A stretch of DNA of 64,000 bases, taken from assembly GCA_963573385.1 (NCBI GenBank), contig CAUYLG010071551.1, forward strand, positions 85,312 to 149,311, given 5' to 3'. This stretch comes from Cacajao melanocephalus (Eukaryota > Chordata > Mammalia > Primates > Pitheciidae). Positions 1 to 12,211 of the stretch are shown piece by piece. The translations under genes and the position numbers were made by a program. The notes beneath the pieces are model-generated. The model ran no database searches, was not told the origin of the DNA, and worked only from the letters and a program-made list of their open reading frames with translations. Position 1 is the stretch's first letter. Each line of letters begins with the position of its first letter.

Positions 1-330
1 GTTCCTGTTCGCCTAGCTCACAGCGCCACGCCGACGACACAGCACCGAAGGGCCCCGAAGGCAATCCGGTGGGTAGGGGCGCGGCTGACGGGACGTGGGG
101 GCAACTCCAGCGTACCTCGGGAAAACCAGGGTGGACCGCACGGGCCGCACACTCTTGTGCAGAGAAGGGGAGATGCCGGCGGTATGCGGGGAGCAGGGGA
201 GCGGCGCAGGGGGGAGCACAAAGGCGGAAGCAGAGAATACCTTGGCCTGGCTCCCAACCCTGCTCCCGCCAGCTATCCTTCTCTGCTCCGCTGAGCGTCG
301 ATCCGCCAGCCTGGGCACTTTCGAATGGCA
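1..330. promoter_or_regulatory. CpG-dense segment at left edge
   Basis: CpG dinucleotides are frequent here (for example the clusters around 22-60, 80-125 and 290-330) and fall off sharply after about 330. Such density in a primate genome, where CpG is normally depleted, marks a CpG island, usually a promoter or first exon that is unmethylated in the germline. The segment is probably the edge of an island extending left of the window. No start codon context, splice pattern or recognisable peptide was found, so I do not assign a gene. Open frames on both strands here look like the usual stop-poor frames of GC-rich DNA. Confidence 0.6.
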
Positions 331-1600
331 ACGAAACTGAAAAAGTCCAACTCCAAAGTTGGTTTTGAGTGCGTGTGTGTCTGTTAAGGAGGCCAAAAAG
401 GGGGCGCAGGGGCTAACTGCTGAGATTGGGAAACGGTGAAGGCGGGTCCCAGATGCAGCCGGGGCTCTGCAGGGTCTGGAATGGGGAGAAGGGGGACTGC
501 GGAAGTCCAGACTGCGGCCCAAGCCTGAAAGCTGGACTGAGGCCTCTCCAAGGTGAGAAGGGGCCTGGAGACCCGGTTTCTACATAATAAGAATTCACCC
601 ACTTGCGGTTTGCTAGTCTGGGTCCCGATTTTCTCATTCCTGAACAAACTGTGTGTTGGAAACTCTGTTGCAGAAACATTTGGACTTATTTTAAACCTTT
701 ATTTTAAAAAATCAGTATCTTTAAATAAATGCCCTGGGATCCCTGCCTCCCTGGAGACAACCGAGATTCCTCCGTTCCCCCTGTCCCCCACCCTAGGTAT
801 CCAAGACTGGCTCCCGGGAAGCAGCCGCGGCCGTGAGAGAGGCGGAAAGGCAGAGAGGAAGGTGCGCCGCACCCAGTTTCTGAGCTCATTTCCAGGCCCC
901 ACCCATTCCTGCCCTCGCGGTCCTCTTAAACTGTGGAACTTGGCACGTTCCTGCGGGCGAAAAAAAAAAAAAACGAGAGAACAGAAGAAGGGGAGCCCAG
1001 AGAGCGCGAATATTGTTTTAACATAAAGATAAGCAATGTCTTTTTTCTTCGAGATACTAGTGCAGCCTCCTCCACCCTACTCCCACAGCCCTTGGGGCGA
1101 GGGCAGCTTGCAGAGCCTCTGTTTGGCTTGCAAAAGAGCCTCTGGGGAGCAGAGAGAAAGCTAAAAATACCTCCGACGCTAGTTCCGAGGTCTGGGAGAA
1201 GCTCGTCACTTGCTCTGCTCCGGCCTTGCCCAGGAGGGCGCTTTCGCCCTTTCCACTCCGAGGGCCGGGCTGGCGAGGCTAGGGACCCACACTAGTTTGC
1301 CTTCACCTTGCGACCAGACCCGGGTCTTTTGTGGCCAAGCCGGTTACTCTTAGTTAAGAAGACCCCAATCCAATCTCTGGTAAAATCAGAAAATCAGATG
1401 CCACACTTTTGATGCTTTCCAATAAGCCCCCTCCACGGACTCAGTTTTTAAAACGAAAAGAGGTGGGACCACTAGGCCTCATTTTATACCAGAAACAATC
1501 CGGTCACGCAAGGATTCTTCTCAGGTTTGTGTGATGCGCTGTGTGGATGTACGCAGTTACTTGCAGAACCTGTGAACCCCTTATTTCAGCCCTCTCCAGC
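331..1600. other. Unique, moderately GC-rich DNA, no gene seen
   Basis: No interspersed repeat is recognisable. There is an A-run of about 15 at 960-974. CpG remains above the genome background up to about 1,300, as in an island shore. The 157-residue frame at 553-1,026 and the 120-residue frame at 933-1,295 have no recognisable domain and read through homopolymer, so I treat them as chance frames. Confidence 0.5.
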
Positions 1601-1625
1601 AAAAATAAAATAAAATAAAATAAAA
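1601..1625. repeat. (AAAAT)n pentanucleotide microsatellite
   Basis: About five copies of an AAAAT unit are read directly from the sequence. They are short enough to be only mildly polymorphic. No Alu body is attached to the run. Confidence 0.85.
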
Positions 1626-1899
1626 GGGTTACTTCCCTCTCATTTTCCTCCTTGGTTATCCGTAAAAACGCAAAACTCTTTATATAAAGGCAAAACACAC
1701 GGTGAATTTCAAAACTCCCGCTCGCCCCCTCTGGAAGGCAGCTTTTCTTTTCACTGCCCATGCTGGATAAGAGTGGTTTATTTTTATTTTTTTTCTTGTA
1801 CCCACATGCCTTGTAAAAGGTTCCTGTGCACGGGCCTGGCCCCCCTCTGATGACCGCAGGGCCTTGCTTCCAGACTGCAGTCCCCGCCACTTGGTTTTT

Positions 1900-2345
1900 A
1901 AGTCCTCGCCTGGAGCCGAGGTGTAATTGTGACCCCGCCCGAGCCCCGAGCCTCCCGGGGGGACGGTTGGCCCGGACTGCGCTGGGGCCGGGACCTCCCA
2001 AGTGGCGGCTTGGGCGCCGGGAGCCGCGTGGTCCTCTGCTTCCCTGCCTCCTCCCTCTCTCCCTCCCCTGCAGACTTTGCTCGTTTTCTCCTCGTTTCCC
2101 CAGCTTGCTAAGCGCTATGGCGCACAGAATTTCTCTCTACTTTTTTGATTTTCTCTTCTCTTTTCCTTTCTAGCACCTTATTACCGCTCTCTCGGCCGTC
2201 TTCACGTTGAGATCCCGGGCCCAGAGAAGCGAAGTGGGGCTTTGTCGAAATACTGGGGGAAGAACTGGGAGCCTCTGGCCCCCTCGGCGCCGCGGTGGAG
2301 TCGGACCCGGCGAGCCTCTGCGTAACGTCAGCGCGCGGGGTAATT
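1900..2345. promoter_or_regulatory. CpG island with CRE-like site
   Basis: CpG is dense at 1,935-2,030 and again at 2,190-2,345. TAACGTCA at 2,323-2,330 matches the reverse of a cAMP-response-element core and lies at the 3' edge of the island. The run at 2,331-2,340 is nearly pure CG and G. Known biology links such islands to promoters. Which strand is transcribed, if any, is not visible. A 165-residue minus frame at 1,504-2,001 overlaps the pentanucleotide repeat and is not credible as a protein. Confidence 0.6.
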
Positions 2346-3476
2346 TACCTTCCCTGGGCGTCTGTCAATATGACTAATTTCCTCAGGGGTCAAAAAGCCT
2401 TTCTCCGGCAGTCCATCTTGGAACGCTCTCTTACGCAGTAGACGGGGTTTGTTGTTTTGTTTCCAGCCCTAGAAATAAATACTCTTGGGGCGTCCCTGCC
2501 AGGGCAGCCTGAGAGGAGCAGAGGAATATACACGGTGTCAATTAAAGTCAGTGTTCCTTGAACTATGAACTATGATTGGACATAAAGGAGAGCGACCTGC
2601 TTGCCTGTTAATATACATTACCTAACTCGTCCTTGATACCAATGCTTTCTTTAGAAACAGAAAATCAAAAAGGAGGAAAATAGTCATTGCTCCAGTTCTT
2701 CTCTGCCGCCTGCAGATGCCTATTGAAATATTTGCTCTGCATTTCAGGGTGTAACTTAAACAGAGTATGTGCGCGTGTCTTGCTAATCTGGCCTAGACAA
2801 ACAGTAAATATATTATCCGGGTGGTGTTTTACAATAATTTTTAAACTGCTACCAACTTGTGAGAATCAGAGCTGTGGAGTTAATTATAACATTCTCTGGG
2901 ACTCACCAGAAGCGGCTAATTGATGCTGGTAGCGTAACCCGGACACACTTTGAGGAGTGCGCGGACGGAGCCTGCGTGGCTAGCGGGTCAGGACGATTCT
3001 GTCTGCAAAGTCCTCTCTTGCATGCAGCAGGGAGTGGAGAGATGAAGAGCATTGGCCCCTGAAGGCACCCAGGTGTGTCCCTTGGGTCTTGGTCTCTCCA
3101 ATCTGGGGAATTGGGGTCCAGAGACAAGTGAAAGTCGCCAAATAACCCATTTTTCTCCCACCCAAGTTCAGGCACTGAGGCCCCAACTAATATATTTCTC
3201 CGAGTTAAATTTTTAACAAATCCTCTGGAAAAAACACGTCCCCACCCCACTTCTAAAGCAAGTAGATGCCTGGGTTTGGAGCAATTTGGAGCCTCAGGGA
3301 AACCCATGGGAAACCTAAGAGCTAAGATAACCAAGCAGAAGCCTAGGAAGCCTCACAGAGAGCCATCTGAACTCGTGGTCCCTGGCTGCTGCACGCTCAC
3401 GTGGGTGACACACACCCCCACCACCTCCCCCCACAGCCCAACCTCCATACCTTCTCTGCCATTCTGGCCACATGCA
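2346..3476. promoter_or_regulatory. Repeat-free DNA with candidate conserved element (2,560-2,945)
   Basis: There are no transposons. The part 2,560-2,945 is AT-rich between GC-rich flanks and carries several homeodomain-type cores (TAATTA near 2,881, CTAATTGATG near 2,916) and a CCAAT core on the reverse strand (ATTGG at 2,574-2,578) after a doubled AACTATGA motif at 2,561-2,576. This texture is usual for conserved non-coding enhancers beside developmental genes. Conservation itself cannot be measured from a single sequence, so the call is an inference. Confidence 0.35.
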
Positions 3477-3478
3477 AA

Positions 3479-3527
<49 letters not shown>
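3477..3527. repeat. (CA)n dinucleotide microsatellite
   Basis: A pure AC run occupies 3,486-3,527 (about 21 units), preceded by an imperfect CA-rich lead. It is likely polymorphic in the population. The HTHT and VCVC peptides in overlapping frames are artefacts of the repeat. Confidence 0.95.
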
Positions 3528-3530
<3 letters not shown>

Positions 3531-5246
3531 CTTTCCCTCTCTCATCTGTTAGTGCATTTATGACCTAATGAAAGTATATCCTTTAGGGAAAAGACTGTCT
3601 ATAAAACTTGAAATATGAAGAACCCATTTGGATATTCCCACTCCAGGCCAGGCCTGAACTTGAAGTTTTTTAGCACAAACACCTTGACTCCTTCTGTTGC
3701 TTCTATAATCACCCTGTTATTTTTACTAAATGATGAGAATTGGTTCTAAGTGATCTCTGCTCATTTCCTGTGGAAGGAGAAAAGTCTCCAACCTGAGAAT
3801 ATATCTTTATTTGTTAGAAGGCATTCTTTAGGGCGAGGGGAGAATAAATTTTACTTTCTATCCCTTGTCATCTTGGAAAAACCCTGACACCATATGTTCC
3901 AACTTCTGCAAACAGCTGGGGAAACCAAGAACTCTTTCAACTCCCTTGCATTTCCTTCCTGCCCCACCGTTTCCCCCAGTTGCCACCTTTTTGGGTTTTA
4001 CAAATGTTGATCCATTCTTTCTGCTGGTCGCTTTGTGAAATACCTACAAGTTTCCAACATAAATGAGTGCCCTTTGGAAATCCTATTGTTAACCATCTGC
4101 CTTTGTGGGAAAAGGCAATCTGATTTTGTGTTTTGGGGAAGGTCTATTTATTGCCATATATGAATAGAACAGATATTATTTCCCTGTAATTTTATATATA
4201 GCATACCTTTAAATAAGACTGTTAAGTCTCTTCTGTTTTCTAATTTGACCTTCGCTGTAAGAGTGCTTTAAGTTGTTTATTAGCTGGGACTATGCAACAG
4301 GAAAAGCTGCAGGAAAAATAAACAAAAGAATGAGCTGAAGAGCTCTGTCCTTTGGTGGAATTGATTTGTTTATTTGCATATTTCTTGAAAGGGAAAACAG
4401 TTCTAGCTTAAAATCTTTTGGCATCCAGGAGCCATTTAATGACCTGTGAGTAGAGGGGGTCGATTGTTCAACACCCTGCTGAGTTGATCCCTTTCTTTCT
4501 GAGTTTACATCATGAAAGGAATTTACGTCATTACTCCTCCTTGTTTTATTTAGACTTAAAGTTTCGTGAATAACAAGAACTTTTACACCTAGGGAAAGCC
4601 TTGGGAAGCGGGCAAAGTGCTCAGTCTGTGCAGGTGTAAGAGGATGTGCATGAAGGGGAGTGCTCTGAGAGGCAGCCATTTCTAGGGAAAAAGGTCTTGT
4701 CCTCCTTGTAACAACAACAACAAAAAGTCTATTTTCAAACCTCTATTAGACAATGTCAATCTTTGTTTTTAACTGTGTTCTAGCTTAGCCTTTCCACTTG
4801 GGTCTGAGGGCTCAGCCAGTTCTCCAAGTCTATGATCCTAGCCTTTAACTGTAGGAGCAAATGGCTTTAAACTGACAAGCCTCCCCCTTTGGGAAAATGA
4901 GGGGGCAGAGAAATAGTGTGCATTTTGCCTCACCTAAGATTTTATACTTCTGTGAACAAATACTATTTTCTAGCAGAAAGTTATTGCATGTTCTTCAATC
5001 CTGTATCTTCAGTAGGTAACATCCTCCTCCTCAATATGTGGCATTATGTGTAAATATATTTAGCATCTAGTCTCTCATATATATTCTAATCAGATTAATT
5101 TTTCATAAATAGGCAGTAATTCTCATGGTTAAAAAATACACAAAATGTACATGTGAAAAGTCCCTCCAGTTGTTTCACTCACTGTGATTCATTTCTTATG
5201 CATCTTCTCAGAGCTTCCTAATGAGTAGAAAAGCGAATATCATCTC
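3528..5246. other. Unique DNA, nothing recognised
   Basis: No gene and no clear interspersed repeat are visible. A short (AAC)n tract lies at about 4,710-4,726. The DNA is AT-rich and CpG-poor. The absence of Alu and L1 continues the repeat-depleted zone that begins at base 1. The 129-residue minus frame at 4,290-4,679 has no recognisable domain. Confidence 0.5.
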
Positions 5247-5374
5247 TATGAGACAGGAGTGGGGAGAAGCCCAAAGTGTAAGAAGAGAAATTTTTGGTAT
5301 ACATGGAAGACATGGATACTTAGCAACTCTCTCTCCTGGCACTCAACTGCACACACAGAGAAAGTCATGGCTAT
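5247..5374 (+). repeat. Left arm of a 128-bp inverted duplication
   Basis: The arm runs from TATGAGACAG to GGCTAT. Its reverse complement aligns without gaps to 6,345-6,472, with 8 mismatches that I counted in 128 positions (about 94% identity). Similarity stops abruptly at both ends. I do not recognise the sequence as Alu, L1, MIR or any LTR. A transcript crossing both arms could fold into a long near-perfect stem with a loop of about 970 nt. The small frame at 5,221-5,403 overlaps the arm and has no recognised homology. Confidence 0.92.
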
Positions 5375-6344
5375 GGAATAATGCCTATAGAATTCTAGAC
5401 TAATGCAGGTTGCTCACATTGCATCTGTTCTGCTGATAGGGGGACAGAAGAAGGAGGGTGTCCTGGAAGCTTTGAAGAGCCTCATACCAAATACAATTTG
5501 GGCAAGGTGTGACATTCCACCTGACTGTAACTTCAGATATCTGGAATGAGAAGATGAGGCACGTGTGAAATTATTAATCCCGGGAGCTCCAAATGGATTG
5601 TCTTTTCTCTGTAGCTGAGGAACCAGAATAAGAAAAAAGGGAGAAAGAAGTAAAAGAAGCAAGTAAGAAGAGTGAGATCAAATTCTGTCTAGAGTTGTGG
5701 GAATGTGGCCCCTCATTTTTTGTGTGGGTCCCCTCTCTCCAAACTGAAAAGGTCTAAATTGTTCTGCATCATATAAGTAATAAATAAACTTTCTCCTATC
5801 TTAAGAGAGGTTTTTTTCCCATGTTCTACTCCATAGATGGTTTATATGGGTTATAATGGAAGGAGGTGGGGGATTGGGAAATACACATTTATCATAAAAC
5901 AAGAAAAATTTTGTATTATAATAACTATGTATAAACTTGATAGATTCCAGACATTTTGCCCTTTACAGTTCAAAAAGGCATGAAGGTAAATCATTCCCTA
6001 TACAGAGCAGGTGACATCTTCATTTATATCAGTGTGGCCCTTGGAGAGGCTGAAGGTTCTTGCTCCCCAAGTCTAATACAGCTGGTGACTGACCTTGACT
6101 ATCCTCCATCTAGGAGTCAGATATGGATGGAGAAGAGGACACACCTTGTAGAGAAAGTGCCATGCACAGGGTCCCTTGACAGGGATGGGGGCAGTTCTGC
6201 TTTCTGGGATGCTCTGTAACTTGTGGTACCTGATCAGAATTACAGTTAAGTTGGATCAAGCCCATGCTTCTCCCCTACTCCCCAGTGCTCCTTCCCTTAT
6301 CCTTGTAAATCCTGTTGAAAGCATTTTCAGCTTCTAGATGGACT
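5375..6344. other. Spacer between inverted arms, unique DNA
   Basis: This 970-bp single-copy segment separates the arms. No repeat family and no coding exon were recognised. It contains the 87-residue frame at 5,956-6,219, which shows no domain and is probably chance. Confidence 0.5.
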
Positions 6345-6472
6345 ATAGCCATGACTTTCTCTGCATGTGCAGTTGAGTGCCACAAGAGACGGTTGCTAAG
6401 TATCCATGTCTTCCATGCATACCAAAAATTTCTCTTCTTTCACTTTGGGCTTCTCCCCACTCCTGTCTCATA
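6345..6472 (-). repeat. Right arm of the 128-bp inverted duplication
   Basis: This segment is the reverse-complement copy of 5,247-5,374. Mismatches cluster in two spots (around 6,364-6,365 and 6,383-6,391), with single changes near 6,418 and 6,441. Equal length and lack of gaps imply one duplication event rather than two independent transposon insertions. The flanks are unrelated to those of the left arm. Confidence 0.92.
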
Positions 6473-7555
6473 ATAATATAAGATGCAGTAATAACAACAA
6501 AAGCTTACTGCTGATTCTCGTTTCCTCTGAACAGATATTTTTTCCCTGTCCCTCTTAGGGACCTACTATTAGGTTTCAGCTTTAGTTACTGAGGTTAAGC
6601 CATCCTCTGAAAGGAGTTAGCTTTCAGATCACTCACTGTATTGGCCTAATGCCCTCACAGGACCAAAGGGCATCTGCTGGGTGAAAAGGACCCCAAACCC
6701 TCTGCCCCCTGCATCCCTGGAGCTGTTCATCAGACTGGAAGCCAAAGGCCCACATAACTCTAATTAATGTGTGCATATGTTAGCCAGTCTTTTGGCCGAT
6801 TTTAGCATTAGTACTCGAATTGGCAGGGTCAGAGAGTCTGGTGCTTGTGCTCTGATGAGGATTTACAGTCCTAATGAATCATGTGACCATGGGTGGACTT
6901 GGATATCAGCTGTGTTCAGGAGACCTGCCTCTCTGCCTCTTGTGCTTTCCACCCTGAGGGTCTCTTTCTGTTCCTAAAAGGGAATGCTCATCTGGGAGGA
7001 ACCAACCAAAGAGGGAGGGCACCCTTAGAAGTTTAAACTGTCCTCCTCATCTGCATCTCGGCACAGAACATTACTAAGCCAAGTGTATAGATATATACAT
7101 TATATATATACACACATACACACACACAGAGGAATACAAAAGAAATTTTTTCTTGAAAGTGTTGAATTTAAGCCTGGAAATGGGCCTTTGGAGTCCATCT
7201 GCTTTAACCTCTTTTTTTACAGACAAGAAGACTCAGGTCTAAAGATCCAAAGATGCTCTTGGTACCTGGCCCGCCAGCATGTAGCTCTCATTCATGAAAT
7301 TGGGGGCGGGGTGGAGGTTTCCTTTCCCCTTCTTAGGTAATTACTTCCAGGGATCACTTGTTTAAGAAAGATAAAGGCATAAATAAAGAGCAAGTTGCAG
7401 CAGAAAATGTTTTGCAGGAAAAGAGAAAAAACGGTGTAGAAGGCTAGGCCAGGCAAGAAAAAGAAGTAGCCAGACAAATGACATCTGGGGCCGGTTAATT
7501 GAGCAGGCCTATGTCCACCACTTCCTGAAAGTCTTCACTCCAAGACTGCTATTAA
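6473..7555. other. Mostly unique DNA with a TA/CA tract and a MIR relic
   Basis: An imperfect (TA)n/(CA)n tract lies at about 7,088-7,130. Around 7,185-7,300 the text resembles the minus strand of a MIR (the 'acagacaagaagactcaggtc' area corresponds to the MIR segment usually read as tcagtttcctcatctg), but it is strongly diverged. No gene is seen. Confidence 0.45.
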
Positions 7556-7570
7556 AAGCTGATGTTTTCC

Positions 7571-7866
7571 ACCGGGTGTGGTGGCTCACGCCTGTAATCC
7601 CAGCACTTTGGGAGACTGAAGTGGGCAAATCATCTGAGGTCAGGAGTTAGTGACTATCCTGGCCAACACGGTGAAACCCCCTCTCTACTAAAAATACAAA
7701 AATTAGTTGGGGGTGGTGGTGGCTTGAGCCTGTTAATCCCAGCTACTGGGGAGGCTGAAGCAGGAGAATCGCTTGAACCTGGAGGCGGAGGTTGCAGTGA
7801 GACGAGATTCTGCCATTGCACTTCAGCCTGGGTGACAGAGCGAGACTCCGTTTCAGAAAAAGAAGA
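7571..7866 (+). mobile_element. Alu SINE, full length
   Basis: The element starts at the CCGGGTGTGG promoter-box end, has two monomers joined by an A-rich linker, and ends in a short degenerate tail. It is flanked by a readable target-site duplication: AAGCTGATGTTTTC at 7,556-7,569 and AAGCTGATATTTTC at 7,866-7,879. It is the first Alu in the window. Alus are non-coding 7SL-derived elements mobilised by L1 proteins, so the 98- and 133-residue frames through it are spurious. Confidence 0.96.
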
Positions 7867-8029
7867 AGCTGATATTTTCAGTCCACATACTTTGTCTTGG
7901 TTATTCTGTTTTTTAAGCCAGCCCAGGAGAATAGATTCTTCTCTGCTGGGGAGAGGAATCTTGTTTCCAAAAGCGCTGCAGCTCTCATCAAAGGTGCTTG
8001 TAGATCTGGTGACAACATGAACAGGCGCT

Positions 8030-8280
8030 TTGCTTAGATCCTGGACGTTATCCACGGCGGAGGCAGGACGGAGGACAATTAGGTCTTCCGGTTGCCGAGG
8101 TGGGTACCGGCTTTTAGCACGCTACGTCACTGGGCTGCAGAGAGGCTATATCTCGACTAGCGTGGATTCACAGGGAATCGCAGGGGGAGGGAAGTTGCTA
8201 GATCACCACGCTGGAGAGAAGACTGCGGAAGAAGAGAGACTACTAGCTCGAAATGGGGCTTCTGCATCTCTATAGGGCCA
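8030..8280. promoter_or_regulatory. Small CpG-rich promoter-like patch
   Basis: CpG density rises right after the Alu. TCTTCCGGTT at 8,084-8,093 is an ETS-type site and TACGTCAC at 8,123-8,130 is a CRE-type half site, both common in CpG promoters. An 81-residue plus frame (8,030-8,275) runs through the patch but has no recognised domain. It might be the start of a non-coding transcript or a short promoter, and confidence is low without transcript data. Confidence 0.3.
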
Positions 8281-8387
8281 CGCAGTCCCTCTGCAAGGCG
8301 CCAAGTCCGGTCCCCTGACAGAGCTACTTGGATGTGCCTACCTACTTGTGGCGGGGTAGGCACCGAAGTGGCTCTTTTGCATTAGTT

Positions 8388-8428
8388 CACACACATATAT
8401 ATAGATATATACGAATATACATATATGT
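8388..8428. repeat. AT-rich (TA)n-like simple repeat
   Basis: An imperfect TATA/ACATAT run beginning with a short CA lead. It is simple sequence with no repeat body attached. Confidence 0.8.
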
Positions 8429-8689
8429 TTTGGGGCTGGGTCTTAGTGAGGTTGAAGTTGCCCCGGTGTACTGGCTGCTCACAGTTGTTTCGGGAGCCAT
8501 TGGCTGTCTTTCCTTAGACCTTAGAAACAGAACAGGACAAAAGCTGAAGTCAGCGAGACAAATCAAACCACAGCCCCCTACACGCCATCCTTCTATTGCT
8601 GGGGAGCCGTGCTCTGGCTTCAGTACTCAGGTTCGAAATGTGAATAAATGGAGCCAGATCTTGGATTACACCCCGGGGACAGCGTTTTA

Positions 8690-8925
8690 ATGCAAATGTA
8701 AAATATGCTAGTAATAATCACTTGTGGGCCCTGAAGCGCCATTAGAATCTCTGTTTAATTATAGGGCATGAGAGAAGCATTACCAGCTAATTAAATCAAT
8801 CCTATTTGTAATTCTCCCTCTGCTGCTGCCGACTTTAAAATGTGAAACTGGTTTTTAAATGGGACCGCATATGAATTTTTAAAACACAAGTGAACTAAAG
8901 TGAGAAGCGGGGGAAAGAGGGTGAG
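8690..8925. promoter_or_regulatory. Candidate conserved non-coding element
   Basis: This AT-rich, repeat-free block sits directly upstream of the CpG island at 8,960. It is packed with motif cores: TAATAATCAC, CACTTGTG, TTTAATTATA, GCTAATTAAATCAATC and AACACAAGTG. TAATTA/ATTA cores suit homeodomain factors, and CACTTG/CAAGTG cores suit NKX2-type or bHLH factors. Blocks of this texture beside islands are often vertebrate-conserved enhancers. I infer this from motif density only. Confidence 0.4.
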
Positions 8926-8959
8926 AAAGAGAAGGAAGGAGACGCAGGCCCTGGGCGCT

Positions 8960-9660
8960 AGTCAAGAGGCGTGTGGATGAATCTCCCCGGCCGCCTCGGC
9001 TTCCTCGCCTTCCAGCCGGCGCCCTCACTTTGGCTCGAAAAAGAGGCCGTTTCCTCTTCTACCAGAGGTTTCCACTTCCTCCTATGGAATCTCTTTCAGC
9101 TCCTGGACGTCTCCCAGCAGACCGGCCCTGCGGCGGGGAGGGGCGCGGAGCTAGCCAGGCACCGGGAGTCCCGCGCTCCCCGCTGCAGCCGCGCTGCCCG
9201 GGAGCCGGTTCCGGCCGACGGAAGGGAGCGGCGCGGGGAGGAAGTGAGCTCACTCGGGAAGGAAGGAAAGAAATGAGGTTTTTGCCCGGCAGCTGCCAGG
9301 CCGAGGCGCACAGCCCCGGGGAGAGGCTGCGAGCGCAGGTCCCTCCGCCGCCCTCCACGGAGGCCCGGGACAGAGGCTGGCTTTGCTAGGCGCTGCTCGC
9401 GTCGCCACCGACTCCGTCTCCTCCCGCGCATTCTGTCCTTCGTGCTCCCGGGGAGGAGCGCCAGGCTCCACTCGCGAGGTTCAGCCTCTAGGACAGAAGT
9501 GGGAGGCTCGGAGCGTGCGAGGGCTTCATTCAGGCCGATGCCGCCTCCAGTCCCAACGCGTCCCATCCTTCCCGCGTGGGAGATTTCGCTTCGGACGCTC
9601 CCGCAAGCGCGCGCGCCAGCCTCTCTTCTTTCTCCAGTGCCCCTCGCAAAAGCAGGCCCT
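8960..9660. promoter_or_regulatory. CpG island, large
   Basis: This is the longest continuous CpG-dense block in the left part of the window, about 700 bp with several GCGCGC runs (for example near 9,605-9,616). Frames of 138 residues (plus) and 156 residues (minus) cross it, both rich in P, R, G and A as expected for GC-rich chance frames, with no domain I recognise. It is a good candidate for a promoter or first exon. Direction is undetermined. Confidence 0.65.
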
Positions 9661-10380
9661 CGAGCTTTGATTTACGATTAGAGCGTTCAGTAATTTTCAT
9701 GAAAAAACAAGAGAGAGGACGGCCACCTTTCTGGACTCCTCCTCAGTACTTGTGAAGTGGAATAATATGCTGGGGGTGGGGGGTGTTTCCAAACCTGGCA
9801 CCCTCTGCACCGCTGCAACCAGTCGGCTGCACCGCACCCGGCTGCTCCGGTGCAGTCTGGTCTACGGAAATATTCTAAAGAAGAGGGAAGCTGGCTATCT
9901 CCCCTCGGCACCCGGCCCTGCACGCAGAAACTGTGGGAGTGCAAGGACCAGCGTTTCCAAACTGACCACGCCGCCCAACAAATGCAGCGGCACTTATCCC
10001 AAGACGAGGCATTTCTACCTCAGCGTCCCGGGCCCCGAGTTCTTCTCCCACTGACTCGGCCCAGGATACTGAGTGGTCACTTGGCGGCGGCAGAGGGCCT
10101 TCAAGTCTGAAATGAGGCGGGGATGTCCAGAACTTGGCCTGGGGCAGGGTGGGTAGGAGGTGGGGAAATATAATTCTCCCCCGCACTGCGGGCGGCCTTC
10201 TCTAGTGAGTTTCAGGGGGTCCCTGCCCTCACCTGAGAAGAAGTTGCTTGGGCACCCACCTACCGCGGTGGCCAGGACTGGGGCGGGGGCTGTGGTCTGG
10301 CTCCATCTGTGTCCTGCCTGTGGTTTGGGCCTCTTTCGACTAAGGACCGCAGAGGTCCGGAAGATGGAAAAGTTCAAGTC
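9661..10380. other. CpG island shore, unique DNA
   Basis: CpG is intermediate, denser again at 9,820-10,060 and 10,180-10,370. No repeat is recognised. Overlapping frames of 85-188 residues continue to 10,875 without a recognisable domain. Confidence 0.4.
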
Positions 10381-11657
<1,277 letters not shown>

Positions 11658-11719
11658 GAGGGGAGGGCATGCTCATTCTTAGTTAGCACCATCTCGAGGC
11701 CTTCCCTTCTTGGCACCAG

Positions 11720-12080
11720 ACCAGATGAGTAGTGATTTGGGCACGAGGCTGCCGGGGGCAATGCTTCACCCTCCTCTGGCCGCACGCAGCACCTCTGAAA
11801 GCTCCGGGCTGCTCGGTAAAACTGGGGTTGCAGGAGGGGCATTGAGAGCCCTGCTCAGAGCCGGGCTTAACGACGGCTTCAGCGCGGCCAAGGAGAAGCC
11901 ACAGTTCTCAGCATCTGAACTTGAGTCACTCGCTCCCAGACCACGGAGGTGGAATTCTCAGAGAGCCCAGTTACCGTCGACCGGACTAGACTCCGCAGTC
12001 CCGGGAGACGCTGCCGAGAAAGCCCGCGAGTCCGCCAGCATAACAGGACTGACGGTGGCCCTGGGGCTTCAAACCCGAGA
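11720..12080. promoter_or_regulatory. CpG-enriched patch
   Basis: Moderate CpG density occurs around 11,740-11,800 and 11,860-12,070. A 128-residue plus frame (11,710-12,096) spans it and lacks any recognised motif. The patch may be a weak CpG island. No promoter motif decides it. Confidence 0.35.
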
Positions 12081-12211
12081 AGTGAACGGAAGTTAGGGGT
12101 GGTCCTCCGTGGCTCCTCCACAACCCCCACTCCTCAGTTCTGCCATCAGGAAAAAAAGAAGTAATAAAATCTGCCCGCCCTCTACCCCCAAGACGCGCGG
12201 GAAGGAACTGA

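Noticed and set aside
553..1295. Frames of 157 and 120 residues near the left edge as possible exons.
   Set aside because: No recognisable peptide motif or convincing splice layout, and they cross an A-homopolymer. Could be reconsidered if transcripts map here.
3276..3563. His/Thr and Val/Cys repeat proteins.
   Set aside because: Produced by the CA microsatellite.
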